NCBI RefSeq assembly: GCF_018283455.1
Contig: NZ_JAAMTH010000001.1
Span: 2,275,501-2,339,500, forward strand
Length of the DNA: 64,000 nt
Origin: Planococcus sp. MSAK28401
Lineage (GTDB): Bacteria; Bacillota; Bacilli; Bacillales_A; Planococcaceae
Reading direction: 5' to 3'
Positions 55,998 through 64,000 of the stretch are shown here, in pieces; the stretch's first letter is position 1; the number at the start of each line of letters is the position of its first letter. A program made the position numbers and the translations under genes. A model generated the notes under the pieces. It was not told where the DNA came from. It searched no databases and saw only the letters and a program-made list of their open reading frames with translations.

Positions 55998-56606
55998 TTG
56001 GAAAAATGGGAAGCAGAGCGTTTGCTCAACCAAAAGATGCAAGACACACGCACATACCCAAAAAGAAGAACCCCTGCACGGGCGAAAAAATACAATTTGA
56101 CGATGGCACCGGCAGATGACTATATTGTGTTGGATTTTGAAACGACCGGTTTGCGTGCAGGCGAAGATAAGATCATTCAAATCGGTGCCGTTAAATACAT
56201 CGGGCATCAACAACAAGACACGATGTATCTGCTGATCAATCCAGAACGGCCAATTTCCAGCACAATCACCCGTATTACAGGCATCCGCAATGGCGATGTC
56301 CAGGAAGCACCGGTCATCGAGGAAATCGCTCCGCAATTGATCGAATTTATTGGCGATTTGCCGATTGTCGCCCATAATGCACCATTCGATATGGGATTTC
56401 TTTACGCGCTTGAGCACATCACGCCGGTGCCGCCTTACCAAGTTATCGACACAGTCAGGCTGGCACGCAAATTCATCACTGAAACGCCGAACCACAAACT
56501 GACGACTTTGTCGGCCTATCTCGAGCTCGAGCACAATGCCCACGATGCGCTCGGGGATTGCCTAGTCACTGCATCGATTTATCAATTTTGCATCGGACGT
56601 ATGTAA
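55998..56606 (+). CDS. DEDDh 3'-5' exonuclease (DnaQ-like)
   Basis: A 202-residue nuclease of the DnaQ/PolC epsilon type. The start is TTG at 55998, seven bases after AAAGGAGG; the ATG at 55926 has no such signal. A basic N-terminal leader (RTYPKRRTPARAKKY) precedes the domain. Exo I is VLDFETTGLRAG (D and E), Exo II IVAHNAPFDMGFL (D) and Exo III NAHDALGDCLVTA (H and D), so all five catalytic residues are present. It may trim DNA or RNA 3' ends in repair or turnover. It is divergent from the lipoprotein gene. Confidence 0.87.
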   Translation: MEKWEAERLLNQKMQDTRTYPKRRTPARAKKYNLTMAPADDYIVLDFETTGLRAGEDKIIQIGAVKYIGHQQQDTMYLLINPERPISSTITRITGIRNGDVQEAPVIEEIAPQLIEFIGDLPIVAHNAPFDMGFLYALEHITPVPPYQVIDTVRLARKFITETPNHKLTTLSAYLELEHNAHDALGDCLVTASIYQFCIGRM

Positions 56607-56642
56607 AAAAGCGCCGGAAGAAAAACTTCCGGCGCTTTTTCA
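56606..56642 (+). terminator. Terminator of the DEDDh exonuclease gene
   Basis: Stem AAGCGCCGGAAG with CTTCCGGCGCTT, loop AAAAA, then TTT. Confidence 0.88.
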
Positions 56643-56682
56643 TATTTTGGGCATCGGTTGAACCGCTGCCGCTCGATGCTTT

Positions 56683-57357
56683 TTAACGCACTTCCACCCA
56701 GCCGTTTTTAATGGCTGTGACGACTGCCTGAGTACGGTCATTGACCTGCATTTTTTGCAGTATGCTCGATACGTGGTTTTTCACTGTTTTTTCAGAGATG
56801 AACAAAGTTTCACCGATAACGCGGTTGCTCTGTCCGTCCGTCAATAGCTGTAAAACTTCGCTTTCGCGCTTTGTCAATAAATGGTAAGGACGGCGGATTT
56901 CTGTTTGATGGAAAGAACCTTTATTTTCACGTTCGCTCAAACGGCGGAATTCCATCACCAAATTACGCGTCACTTTCGGATGCAGGTAAGAACCGCCTTT
57001 TGCGACCACTTTAATCGCTTGGATGATGGCGTCTGCGTCCATTTCTTTCAGCATATAGCCGAGTGCGCCTGTTTTAAGGGCATGCGTCACATACGATTCA
57101 TCATCGTGAATGGACAGCATAATGACTTTAGCATCAGGGAATCTTTCAATCAATTCACCCGTTGCTTCGACGCCGTTTTTTTGCGGCATGTTGATATCCA
57201 TCAACACAACATCCGGCTGATGCTCTTCGTATAGCTTAATGACTTCCTCGCCGTCGCCGCCTTCTGCGACCACTTCAAACGATTCTTCAAAGTCCAGGAT
57301 GCGCTTAACGCCTTCCCGGAACAATTGGTGGTCATCAATAATAATAATTTTTGTCAT
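56683..57357 (-). CDS. degU: Two-component response regulator DegU
   Basis: A 224-residue NarL-type regulator. The receiver domain (about 1-120) has the acidic pocket IIDDHQ and the phosphoacceptor D54 in VLMDINMP; the LuxR-type HTH (about 160-220) is [21 protein letters not shown]. It controls exoenzymes, competence, biofilm and motility in relatives. GAGGAGG precedes the ATG, 28 bases after degS, so the two are cotranscribed. Confidence 0.95.
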   Translation of the reverse strand: MTKIIIIDDHQLFREGVKRILDFEESFEVVAEGGDGEEVIKLYEEHQPDVVLMDINMPQKNGVEATGELIERFPDAKVIMLSIHDDESYVTHALKTGALGYMLKEMDADAIIQAIKVVAKGGSYLHPKVTRNLVMEFRRLSERENKGSFHQTEIRRPYHLLTKRESEVLQLLTDGQSNRVIGETLFISEKTVKNHVSSILQKMQVNDRTQAVVTAIKNGWVEVR

Positions 57358-57385
57358 TATGTCGTCCTCCTCAAAATACCATATC

Positions 57386-58531
57386 TTACATACCCGCCTT
57401 CAGCGGGATATGAAACATTAATACCGTTCCTTCGCCGAGCGTGGAATTGATGAAAAATTCCCCGCCGATCAATTCAATCCGCTCTCTCATGCCGGTCAAA
57501 CCGAATGACTGGTCTTTGACAATTTCCTGGTCAAACCCGGATCCATTGTCTTTGATAATAATGGACACCTGTTCGGCGAGCCACTCCATCTTGACTTCGA
57601 TATCAGTCGATTTGCCGTGGCGAATCGCATTTGAGACCGCTTCTTGCACAAGCCGGAAAATGGATGTTTCAAAATTATTCGGTAGCCGGACCTCGTTTCC
57701 ATTGGAAAGGAAAAACAGCCGGACGCCGCGATTGTATTCTTCAATCGTCTCCAGATATTTTTTCAAAGTCGGGACCAGCCCGAGATCGTCCAGCGCCATC
57801 GGACGCAAGTCATAAATGATGCGCCTGACTTCCGTGAGCGCTTGCCTCACCATATCCTTTAACGAAGAAATTTCCTTGAAGGCCTTATCCGCACCTTTTT
57901 CGCGGTAGGTTTTTTCAATCAAATCCGAGCGCAGCAGGACGTTCGCCATCATCTGGGCTGGGCCGTCGTGGATTTCACGCGACAGCCTTTTACGCTCTTC
58001 TTCCTGAGCTTCGATAATCCTTAAGCTGTAATCCTGCTTGCTCTTCGACTTGTTGACCGCGTCCCCGAAATCTTCCAAATCCGACGATAAATAATTGGTG
58101 GCCACATTGATTTGATTGACTAGCCGCTCTGCACGTTCGATCGTCTGAAGTAACTTCTGGAGCTTGCGCTGCAGGCGGTCCCGCTTTTGCCGAAACTTTT
58201 TTTCCTCGGCGCGGTTCAAGGATAATTGCACTTGCAGTTCGTTGGCCAATTCAAAAGCTTCGCGAACCTGGCTTTCAGTGAAAGATTCGAAAGAACCCGA
58301 TAGTTCTGCGAGTCGCCGGCGTGCCGAGCGGGTCCGCTCTTCAAGCGCGTCACCTTCCACAATGATGCGGCTGATGTTCGCCCTGACATTCTCCAATTCG
58401 TCCTTCATCTCTTCATAGCTGCGGCGACTTTCTTCGCTAATGGCGAAAATATCCTGTTTCGACTGGTCCATCTTTGCGACCAGCTCGTCAAAAATGGAAT
58501 CTAATGAAGTTCCATCGTTTTTCTTTGCCAT
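57386..58531 (-). CDS. degS: Sensor histidine kinase DegS
   Basis: A 381-residue cytoplasmic kinase, no membrane span. The N-terminal sensor region is a coiled coil (about 30-170). The phosphoacceptor His is in [19 protein letters not shown] (about 190), and the HATPase_c domain has [14 protein letters not shown] and [17 protein letters not shown]. It phosphorylates DegU. The ribosome site is weak (AAGGCGG). Confidence 0.95.
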   Translation of the reverse strand: MAKKNDGTSLDSIFDELVAKMDQSKQDIFAISEESRRSYEEMKDELENVRANISRIIVEGDALEERTRSARRRLAELSGSFESFTESQVREAFELANELQVQLSLNRAEEKKFRQKRDRLQRKLQKLLQTIERAERLVNQINVATNYLSSDLEDFGDAVNKSKSKQDYSLRIIEAQEEERKRLSREIHDGPAQMMANVLLRSDLIEKTYREKGADKAFKEISSLKDMVRQALTEVRRIIYDLRPMALDDLGLVPTLKKYLETIEEYNRGVRLFFLSNGNEVRLPNNFETSIFRLVQEAVSNAIRHGKSTDIEVKMEWLAEQVSIIIKDNGSGFDQEIVKDQSFGLTGMRERIELIGGEFFINSTLGEGTVLMFHIPLKAGM

Positions 58532-58684
58532 TCTAAAACCGCCTTAGCTATACTTACTGTAACCATCCGTCTCTTTGCTTCTTTCGCCTTACGGGCTTTA
58601 ACAAGTATATCACTATATACGCAACAGCATATTAAGAATACATTACAAATTATCTGATTTCATTTTACAACAGGGGGAGTAAAA

Positions 58685-59320
58685 ATGCGAGAAAATTACA
58701 TAACAGTAGGTTCTTCTGCCAATGCAGAAATACTCATAAACAAGTCCCGTTTCATCGGCCATGCAGCACGGGCTGAAACAGAGGCTGAAGCGATCGCTTT
58801 CATCGATTCCATAAAATCCAAACACCGCCAGGCTACCCATAATTGTTCAGCTTATATCATCGGTGAACACGACTCCATCCAAAAAGCAAATGATGACGGG
58901 GAACCGAGCGGGACAGCAGGCGTTCCTATGCTGGAAGTACTCAAGAAACAGGGATTGAAAGATACTGTGCTAGTAGTGACGCGCTATTATGGCGGCATTA
59001 AACTGGGAGGCGGCGGCCTGATCCGCGCTTATGGAAAATCAGCATCAGAAGCGGTTGCAGCTTCCGGCGTAGTAGAACGCCGTCTGCATTATTTGATGAA
59101 AGTATCCATCGATTATACATGGCTCGGCAAGATTGAAAATGAAATCCGGCAGTCGGATTATCCATTGGCAGGTATTGACTATTCCGATGCCGTGGTGCTA
59201 TCCATCCATGTGCCAGTCGAAAAAGAACAACAGTTTATTGACTGGATCAATGAACTGACGAATGGACAAGCTGAAATCGAGTCAGCGCACACAGAATTCC
59301 TCGAATTTCCCCACGCTTAG
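58685..59320 (+). CDS. yvyE: YigZ/IMPACT family protein (YvyE-like)
   Basis: A 211-residue UPF0029 protein: N-terminal IMPACT domain (about 20-125) with SRFIGHAARAETEAEA, SAYIIGEHDSIQKANDDGEPSGTAG (cut) and TRYYGGIKLGGGGLIRAYG, then a C-terminal DUF1949 domain. Relatives bind nucleic acid or act in translation stress; no firm bacterial role. AGGGGGAG precedes the ATG. It lies divergent from degS, as in B. subtilis. Confidence 0.92.
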   Translation: MRENYITVGSSANAEILINKSRFIGHAARAETEAEAIAFIDSIKSKHRQATHNCSAYIIGEHDSIQKANDDGEPSGTAGVPMLEVLKKQGLKDTVLVVTRYYGGIKLGGGGLIRAYGKSASEAVAASGVVERRLHYLMKVSIDYTWLGKIENEIRQSDYPLAGIDYSDAVVLSIHVPVEKEQQFIDWINELTNGQAEIESAHTEFLEFPHA

Positions 59321-59484
59321 TTTCTTTTCATTTACGCATGGAAAAAATCACTGTATAATATCCACAGCACAAAAAAATGAAAATTCGTAAATTCACTATG
59401 TCCTTAAGAATAGTGATCAGCCCTATCCATGTGTTTGGCTACTACCAAAGCCGCACATAATCCCCCTTTAGAGGAGCAACTATA

Positions 59485-60543
59485 ATGAGTAGAAAAGTGC
59501 AGCGGGAGGCCAAGTCCAGCCGCCGGCGGAAAATCATTAAAATCTCTGCCATCCTGGCCGTCTCCCTGTTGATCAGTTTATCCGCATTTGGAATTTGGCT
59601 GGTGAAAAAAGCTGAGTTTGCCGCAAACAATGCCTACGAATCGGCAGATGGACGCGACAAATCAGATCTCCGCGAAGAACAAGTCGAACCTTTGAATGAT
59701 AATATCTCGATTTTGTTCATCGGAATTGACGATAGCGCCGCACGGGACCAAAGCAGCGATAACATTCGTTCAGATGCATTGGTGTTGGCAACATTGAATA
59801 ATGAAGATAAATCAGTGAAGCTCGTCAGCATCCCGCGTGATACGTATACCTTCATTCCGGACTCCGGCTATGAAGACAAAATCACACACGCTTATGCACT
59901 GAACGGCCCACGCTCGACGATTGAAAGCGTCGAAGGCCTGCTTGATGTGCCAGTGGATTATTACATGACGATGAACTTTGATGCTTTCGTCGATGTCGTG
60001 GATGCGCTTGGCGGAATCACAGCAGAAGTCCCTTATGACTTGAAAGAAAAAGACGAAACAGACTCCCATAACGCCATCGAACTCGAAGAAGGAATCCAGC
60101 AGCTCAACGGCAGTGAAGCATTAGCCTTGGCCAGAACGCGGTATTACGATAACGACATCGAACGCGGCAAGCGCCAACAGATGATTCTCGAATCCATCAT
60201 GGATAAAGCCCTATCGGCAGGATCAATCAGTAAATACGGCAATGTCATCGAAGCTGTCGGAGACAATATGAAAACCAATTTGAGTTTCCGCGATATGCAG
60301 GCATTCTTCGAATATGCGAAAAATGGCAAACCGGATGTAGATACGATGAGTGTCCAAGGATACGATGATATGTCGACAGGCATTTACTACTACATGCCGG
60401 ATGAAGAATCGCTTGAGGAATTAAAAGATATTCTCCAAAGCCACCTTGGCTTAAAACCGGATACTTCCAATCTTTCATTAAACGAAGATGATCTTACTGA
60501 ACAGGCTTTTCCAGCTGCCGGATCAGATCAGGAAGAAGAATAA
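59485..60543 (+). CDS. LytR-CpsA-Psr (LCP) family cell-wall polymer ligase (YvhJ-like)
   Basis: A 352-residue membrane protein: basic cytoplasmic tail (1-14), one span (about 17-36), then an extracellular LCP domain with the conserved Asp/Arg sites in NIRSDALVLATL, VSIPRDTYTFI and LALARTRYYDNDIERGKRQQ. It links teichoic acid or another polymer from lipid carrier to peptidoglycan. The tagO gene that begins teichoic acid synthesis is its convergent neighbour. An acidic tail ends the protein. Confidence 0.92.
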   Translation: MSRKVQREAKSSRRRKIIKISAILAVSLLISLSAFGIWLVKKAEFAANNAYESADGRDKSDLREEQVEPLNDNISILFIGIDDSAARDQSSDNIRSDALVLATLNNEDKSVKLVSIPRDTYTFIPDSGYEDKITHAYALNGPRSTIESVEGLLDVPVDYYMTMNFDAFVDVVDALGGITAEVPYDLKEKDETDSHNAIELEEGIQQLNGSEALALARTRYYDNDIERGKRQQMILESIMDKALSAGSISKYGNVIEAVGDNMKTNLSFRDMQAFFEYAKNGKPDVDTMSVQGYDDMSTGIYYYMPDEESLEELKDILQSHLGLKPDTSNLSLNEDDLTEQAFPAAGSDQEEE

Positions 60544-60579
60544 AAAACTGGCAACCGCTATCGGTTGCCAGTTTTTTTA
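60542..60579 (+). terminator. Terminator of the LCP gene
   Basis: Stem AACTGGCAACCG with CGGTTGCCAGTT, loop CTAT, then six T. Confidence 0.88.
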
Positions 60580-60604
60580 TGTACTTACCGATTTTGCCCC
60601 AAAT

Positions 60605-60631
60605 AAAAAAGCGGCCGCAGCCGCTTTTTAC
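60605..60631 (-). terminator. Terminator of tagO
   Basis: AAAGCGGC/GCCGCTTT stem with a short loop; the minus strand continues TTTTTT. The tagO stop codon lies at its edge. Confidence 0.75.
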
Positions 60632-61704
60632 TTCCCTATCATTCTCACTATATTGATCAATGGGCGGTAATTCTTTCCTGCCAGCCCGACCACTTCCACA
60701 AACAATTCGATTGCCAGAAGCATAACACCGATCAGCAGGATGCCTCCCCATAAAGTCGCTTGGGAGAATAGCAAAGCAGCAAGTCCGAATAATGCGGAGA
60801 TGCCATAGATGATCAGCACGGTCTGGCTATGTGAAAACCCGATGTTCAACAAGCAATGATGCAAATGCGATTTGTCTGCTTCTGAAATGGATTTCTTTTC
60901 ACGCACGCGGCGCACGATGGCAAAGAAGGTATCTGAAATTGGGACGCCGAGCATGATGATCGGAATGATCAAGGCAACGACTGTCACGTTTTTGAACCCC
61001 ATCAATGCGAGTACGGAAATCATGAAGCCAAGGAACAACGCTCCTGTATCCCCCATGAAAATCTTCGCCGGGTGGAAATTGTAGAACAGGAAACCGATGG
61101 AACTGGCGGCAAGAATGGCGGCTGTCGACATAACGAAAATGTCACCCATGATGAATGCCATTGCTGTTAACGTCAATAACGCAACCGTGGAAACCCCTGC
61201 AGCCAAACCATCAAGCCCGTCAATCAAGTTGATGGCGTTGGTGATCCCCACAATCCAAATGATTGTCAGCGGAATGCTGAAGTAGCCAAAATCCAAGACG
61301 CCGCCGAACGGCAAGTTAATGAATGATATTTCGAGCCCGCCGCCAATAACCACGACACCGGCTGCAGCCAATTGGCCAAGCATTTTGGCTTTCGCTGTAA
61401 TTTCGAGCATATCATCCAAGACGCCCGTCACGATAATTAAAAACGCGCCGATAATAATTGCTGTTTCAATCGGGATCAACGATGACTCGAATGCAGCTGA
61501 AACCGGATCCTTCGGTTGAAGGAAAAGGTAAGCAATCAAAAATGACCCAAATATGGCTAATCCGCCCAAACGCGGCATAATCCTTGCATGTACTTTACGG
61601 TAATTGGGACGATCCACTGCCCCGATGCGAAATGCCAATCTTTTCACAAGGGGTGTCAGGAGAATCGAAGCGATAAATGCCACAACCAGCGTCAGGTATA
61701 GCAT
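60628..61704 (-). CDS. tagO: UDP-GlcNAc:undecaprenyl-phosphate GlcNAc-1-phosphate transferase TagO
   Basis: A 358-residue membrane enzyme with about 11 spans that makes the first lipid-linked sugar for wall teichoic acid. The start at 61704 (MLYLTLVVAFIAS) has AAGGAGG; an earlier start at 61737 overlaps the leader. Catalytic motifs are GVLDDMLEI (about 95), NLIDGLDGLAAG (about 155) and the HLHHCLLN loop (about 290). The neighbours LCP ligase and YigZ are as in B. subtilis. Confidence 0.93.
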   Translation of the reverse strand: MLYLTLVVAFIASILLTPLVKRLAFRIGAVDRPNYRKVHARIMPRLGGLAIFGSFLIAYLFLQPKDPVSAAFESSLIPIETAIIIGAFLIIVTGVLDDMLEITAKAKMLGQLAAAGVVVIGGGLEISFINLPFGGVLDFGYFSIPLTIIWIVGITNAINLIDGLDGLAAGVSTVALLTLTAMAFIMGDIFVMSTAAILAASSIGFLFYNFHPAKIFMGDTGALFLGFMISVLALMGFKNVTVVALIIPIIMLGVPISDTFFAIVRRVREKKSISEADKSHLHHCLLNIGFSHSQTVLIIYGISALFGLAALLFSQATLWGGILLIGVMLLAIELFVEVVGLAGKNYRPLINIVRMIGK

Positions 61705-62019
61705 GTCCTTCCTCCTTAAAAAACTCTCATTTTGCATACATATCCATCGTTATTATAGCATGGACGATAAAAAAAGAAAGTGATACCTACTGCTATTCTT
61801 TATCTTTCCTTTAATTATAGACGATCTTCACGAAAGAAAAGTTTCCAGCTTCCCCTATTTCATTCAAACAAATCACTAAGCCGTTACTTTTAGACCGGTA
61901 AATAACTTTTTTTGATAATTTTCAGAATTAACAGGCACTTTTATAGTATTATATCCATTATATGCTATAATAAACCCATGGATCACGAATATCATACTAA
62001 TTTGAGCGGGAGTGCAGAT
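61705..62019. promoter_or_regulatory. Divergent promoter region between tagO and the LRV-like gene
   Basis: About 315 bases without a gene. It holds two extended -10 elements, TGCTATAAT, one on each strand: 61752-61760 (minus, for tagO) and 61963-61971 (plus, for the LRV-like gene). Neither has a good -35. The rest is AT-rich; I see no operator palindrome or RNA structure. Confidence 0.6.
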
Positions 62020-62292
62020 ATGGACAGCAATCTTCTATTTTATGCATCGAAGAAAGAATGGTCTCCTTACGATGAAGCAGCTGTATTGAAAATGGATTAC
62101 CCAAAACGGGCAGAGCTCGCACACTCCATTAATTGCGAAGGGCTTCTTGTTGACTTGTCGCTCGATCAGCATCCCGAAGTCCGCAAAGGTGTCGCCGCAA
62201 ATGCAGCCACGCCATTGACGACCTTAAAACGGTTGGCAGAGCAGGATTTGTGCATTTCCGTACAGGAAAAAGCAAAAAAAAACACTCAATGA
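62020..62292 (+). CDS. Small protein with an LRV-like repeat, function unknown
   Basis: A 90-residue protein. The start at 62020 has GGGAG seven bases upstream; the earlier ATG at 61978 has no ribosome site. The only recognisable part is a segment at about residues 50-70 (HPEVRKGVAANAATPLTTL) resembling the leucine-rich variant (LRV) helix repeat, with a weaker copy before it (KMDYPKRAELAHSINC). The tail is basic. LRV repeats usually occur in longer arrays or Fe-S proteins, but there is no cysteine cluster here. It could be a binding module. It has its own promoter and terminator. Confidence 0.65.
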   Translation: MDSNLLFYASKKEWSPYDEAAVLKMDYPKRAELAHSINCEGLLVDLSLDQHPEVRKGVAANAATPLTTLKRLAEQDLCISVQEKAKKNTQ

Positions 62293-62316
62293 ACAATCCT
62301 TAAAATCATAAACTGA

Positions 62317-62346
62317 TGCTTCCCAATCATAGGGAAGCTTTTTAAT
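62317..62346 (+). terminator. Terminator of the LRV-like gene
   Basis: Stem GCTTCCC with GGGAAGC, loop AATCATA, then TTTTTAATT. Confidence 0.85.
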
Positions 62347-62418
62347 TATTGCCAGAGGTTTACAAATTTAAAAACAGGCTACACATGCAGTAAGGAAATT
62401 TCAAAGGGAGGCATTCAA

Positions 62419-62610
62419 ATGGCTGATAAAAAAGGATTCTCTGATAAACTGAAAGGCGCCGTCAGCAAAGGCAAAGGCGAATTGAAAGACCAAGTGGGCA
62501 ACGCGACAGATAACCCTGACATGCAGGCTGAAGGCAAATCAGACAAAACAAAGGGCAATGTGCAAGATACGGTCGGCAAGTTCAAAGAAGGCTTTAATAA
62601 AGATAAATAA
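62419..62610 (+). CDS. CsbD family stress protein
   Basis: A 63-residue, very hydrophilic protein with the CsbD pattern: KLKGAVSKGKGELKDQVG, then a second related unit KTKGNVQDTVGKFKEGF. AAGGGAGG precedes the ATG. CsbD proteins are abundant under general stress in Bacillus and other bacteria; their biochemical role is unknown. It stands alone with its own terminator. Confidence 0.9.
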   Translation: MADKKGFSDKLKGAVSKGKGELKDQVGNATDNPDMQAEGKSDKTKGNVQDTVGKFKEGFNKDK

Positions 62611-62617
62611 GTACACG

Positions 62618-62647
62618 AAACCTGGCGCAACTGCCGGGTTTTTTTAT
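62618..62647 (+). terminator. Terminator of the csbD-like gene
   Basis: Stem AACCTGGC with GCCGGGTT, loop GCAACT, then seven T. Confidence 0.82.
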
Positions 62648-62660
62648 TTCCAAATTTTAA

Positions 62661-62690
62661 TTTTCATAACTGCGTGAATTCAGTTATAAT
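62661..62690 (+). promoter_or_regulatory. Probable promoter of brnQ
   Basis: A perfect TATAAT at 62685-62690 follows TTTTCA (62661-62666) with an 18-base gap. The -35 is weak. A possible CodY half-site AATTTTC starts at 62659. Confidence 0.5.
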
Positions 62691-62732
62691 AAATCCTTGT
62701 GCGACTATCTTTAATGTAGAAGGAGAACTCCC

Positions 62733-64000
62733 ATGAATAAGAAAACGCTTACAAATTCTGAAACCTTAACTATTGGCCTTATGCTTTTCGCGCTATTTCT
62801 TGGCGCTGGAAATTTAATCTTCCCTCCCTATCTCGGACAATTGGCAGGAGAACAATTGCTCCCCGCCATCACGGGCTTTTTATTAACAGGCGTCGGCTTG
62901 CCGCTGTTAGGCATACTCGCCATCGCAAAAGCGGGCGGAGACTTGCAGTCGATTGCCGGACGGGTCCACCCAGTCTTTGGCATCGTCTTCACGATGATTG
63001 TCTATTTGGCTATCGGGCCATTCTTTGGGATTCCCCGAACCGCCACTGTCGCCTTTGAAATTGGCACTGCGCCTTTTTTGTCCGCTGAAATGTCATCATC
63101 TTTCTGGTCATTACTCCTTTTCACCCTCATCTTCTTTGTCATTACTGTGCTGTTTGCGCTGAACCCGACGAAACTTGTTGATCGAATCGGTAAAATCCTG
63201 ACGCCGATCCTCATCGTCGTCATTGGCTTCCTGGCTGTCAAGAGTTTCCTGACGCCTATGGGGCCAATCGGTGCGCCTGTCGGAAATTATGATACAGAAG
63301 CGTTCTTCGAAAGCTTTCTTCAAGGCTATTTGACGATGGACGCAATTGCTGCGCTCGTATTCGGGATTGTCATCATCCAATCCATCCGCGCAAAAGGCGT
63401 TGAAGACAAGAACACCATTTTGAAAACAACAGCGTATGCTGGATTCATTGCGGCAGCCGGTTTGTCGCTAGTCTACCTATCCTTAAGCTATATCGGGGCA
63501 ACCAGTGTAGAAGCTATTGGCATGCAAGACAACGGCGGAGAAGTCATTGCGCTCGCTTCACGCGTCCTGTATGGCGAAATTGGCGGCATCATTTTGGCTG
63601 CTGCCATCACATTCGCTTGCCTGACAACTTCCATCGGGCTTGTGTCAGCTACAGCACAGTTTTTCAATAAAATCTTCCCTCAACTCCCTTATGTGGCCTA
63701 TGTATTCGTATTCGCCGGATTTTCAACTATCATTGCCAATGTCGGATTAACTCAATTGATTGCCATTTCATTGCCGGTATTATTGGCCATCTATCCGCTC
63801 GCAATTGTTCTTGTTATCCTGTCATTTTTCGATCATTCCTTTTATCGAAAATCGTACGTTTATATCATTCCCCTTGTTCTTACGGGTGTTATCAGCGTTT
63901 TTGATGCATTGAAAAGTACAGGTTTTGAGTTCAATGCAATCACGCAGATTTTCTCTTACCTGCCGTTTTACGAGCAAGGGATTGGTTGGCTTGTTCCCGC
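62733..64000 (+). CDS. brnQ: Branched-chain amino-acid carrier BrnQ (cut by window end)
   Basis: The first 422 codons of a Na+-coupled carrier for leucine, isoleucine and valine; the usual length is about 440-450, so little is missing. AAGGAG lies seven bases before the ATG. The N-terminal signature LFALFLGAGNLIFPPYLGQ (about 18-36) is diagnostic of BrnQ, and about 11 or 12 hydrophobic spans follow through the end of the window. It faces the opposite job of azlCD, which exports such amino acids. Confidence 0.93.
   Translation, partial: MNKKTLTNSETLTIGLMLFALFLGAGNLIFPPYLGQLAGEQLLPAITGFLLTGVGLPLLGILAIAKAGGDLQSIAGRVHPVFGIVFTMIVYLAIGPFFGIPRTATVAFEIGTAPFLSAEMSSSFWSLLLFTLIFFVITVLFALNPTKLVDRIGKILTPILIVVIGFLAVKSFLTPMGPIGAPVGNYDTEAFFESFLQGYLTMDAIAALVFGIVIIQSIRAKGVEDKNTILKTTAYAGFIAAAGLSLVYLSLSYIGATSVEAIGMQDNGGEVIALASRVLYGEIGGIILAAAITFACLTTSIGLVSATAQFFNKIFPQLPYVAYVFVFAGFSTIIANVGLTQLIAISLPVLLAIYPLAIVLVILSFFDHSFYRKSYVYIIPLVLTGVISVFDALKSTGFEFNAITQIFSYLPFYEQGIGWLVP

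Noticed and set aside
62659..62673. CodY box upstream of brnQ
   Set aside because: Only about 10 of 15 positions match, and the right half is wrong. Too weak to list as a site.

Overview
The window is 64 kb of chromosomal core from a low-to-mid GC Gram-positive rod. Gene content and local order follow Bacillus subtilis closely: oppABCDF-trpS-appDFABC-fabHF, yitSUVW, yisLK, addBA-yhjE, csbA-minJ-...-ftsEX-cccB-yvjA-prfB-secA-hpf, and comF-degSU-yvyE-yvhJ-tagO. Differences from that order (gene pairs inserted, flagellar block and comFB absent, a clpB where B. subtilis has none) and the codon and protein style suggest a member of Planococcaceae such as Planococcus or Planomicrobium. That genus call is inference. 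No tRNA, rRNA, CRISPR array, prophage or plasmid feature is visible. The only mobile element is one IS3/IS150-type insertion.

Layout. 1-13.0 kb: two oligopeptide ABC importers (opp and app) on the minus strand flank a plus-strand DUF3899 gene and a T-box-controlled trpS. Both importers carry strong hairpins between the binding-protein gene and the first permease gene. oppA has a near-perfect CodY box. appB carries an in-frame stop codon. 13.2-15.5 kb: fabH-fabF under a FapR-type operator. 15.6-18.1 kb: a small membrane protein and a ClpB that lacks its N domain, under a CtsR operator. 18.1-22.5 kb: the yitW/V and yitU/S genes plus a CoA-disulfide reductase. 22.5-24.0 kb: a membrane-anchored GH13 protein with its catalytic residues replaced. 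24.2-25.7 kb: the IS element, sitting inside the loop of the yisL terminator. 25.7-36.1 kb: yisL, yisK, a DUF418 membrane protein, addA-addB with a LexA-type box, and a TVP38-family protein.

36.2-52 kb: azlCD, csbA, minJ, a tlpA-PLP enzyme pair, a coiled-coil M23 murein hydrolase beside ftsEX, cytochrome c-551, a YitT-family protein, an Na+/H+ antiporter, prfB with its programmed +1 frameshift, secA and hpf. 52-62 kb: comFC-comFA, a degV paralogue, a lipoprotein, a DEDDh exonuclease, degU, degS, a YigZ protein, an LCP ligase and tagO. 62-64 kb: a small LRV-like protein, a CsbD protein and a brnQ cut by the window end.

How the genes work together. Peptide and branched-chain amino-acid uptake (opp, app, brnQ), fatty-acid initiation (fabHF), protein quality control (clpB, hpf), recombination repair (addAB), envelope growth (ftsEX plus hydrolase, minJ, tagO, LCP), secretion (secA), competence (comFA/FC) and the DegSU regulator are all present. 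Visible regulatory sites tie them to CodY, FapR, CtsR, a T-box and probably LexA. I did not find a coherent multi-gene system that is clearly new. The items most worth a second look are the degenerate GH13 protein, the appB nonsense codon, the IS-split terminator, the N-less ClpB and the SOS box at addB.
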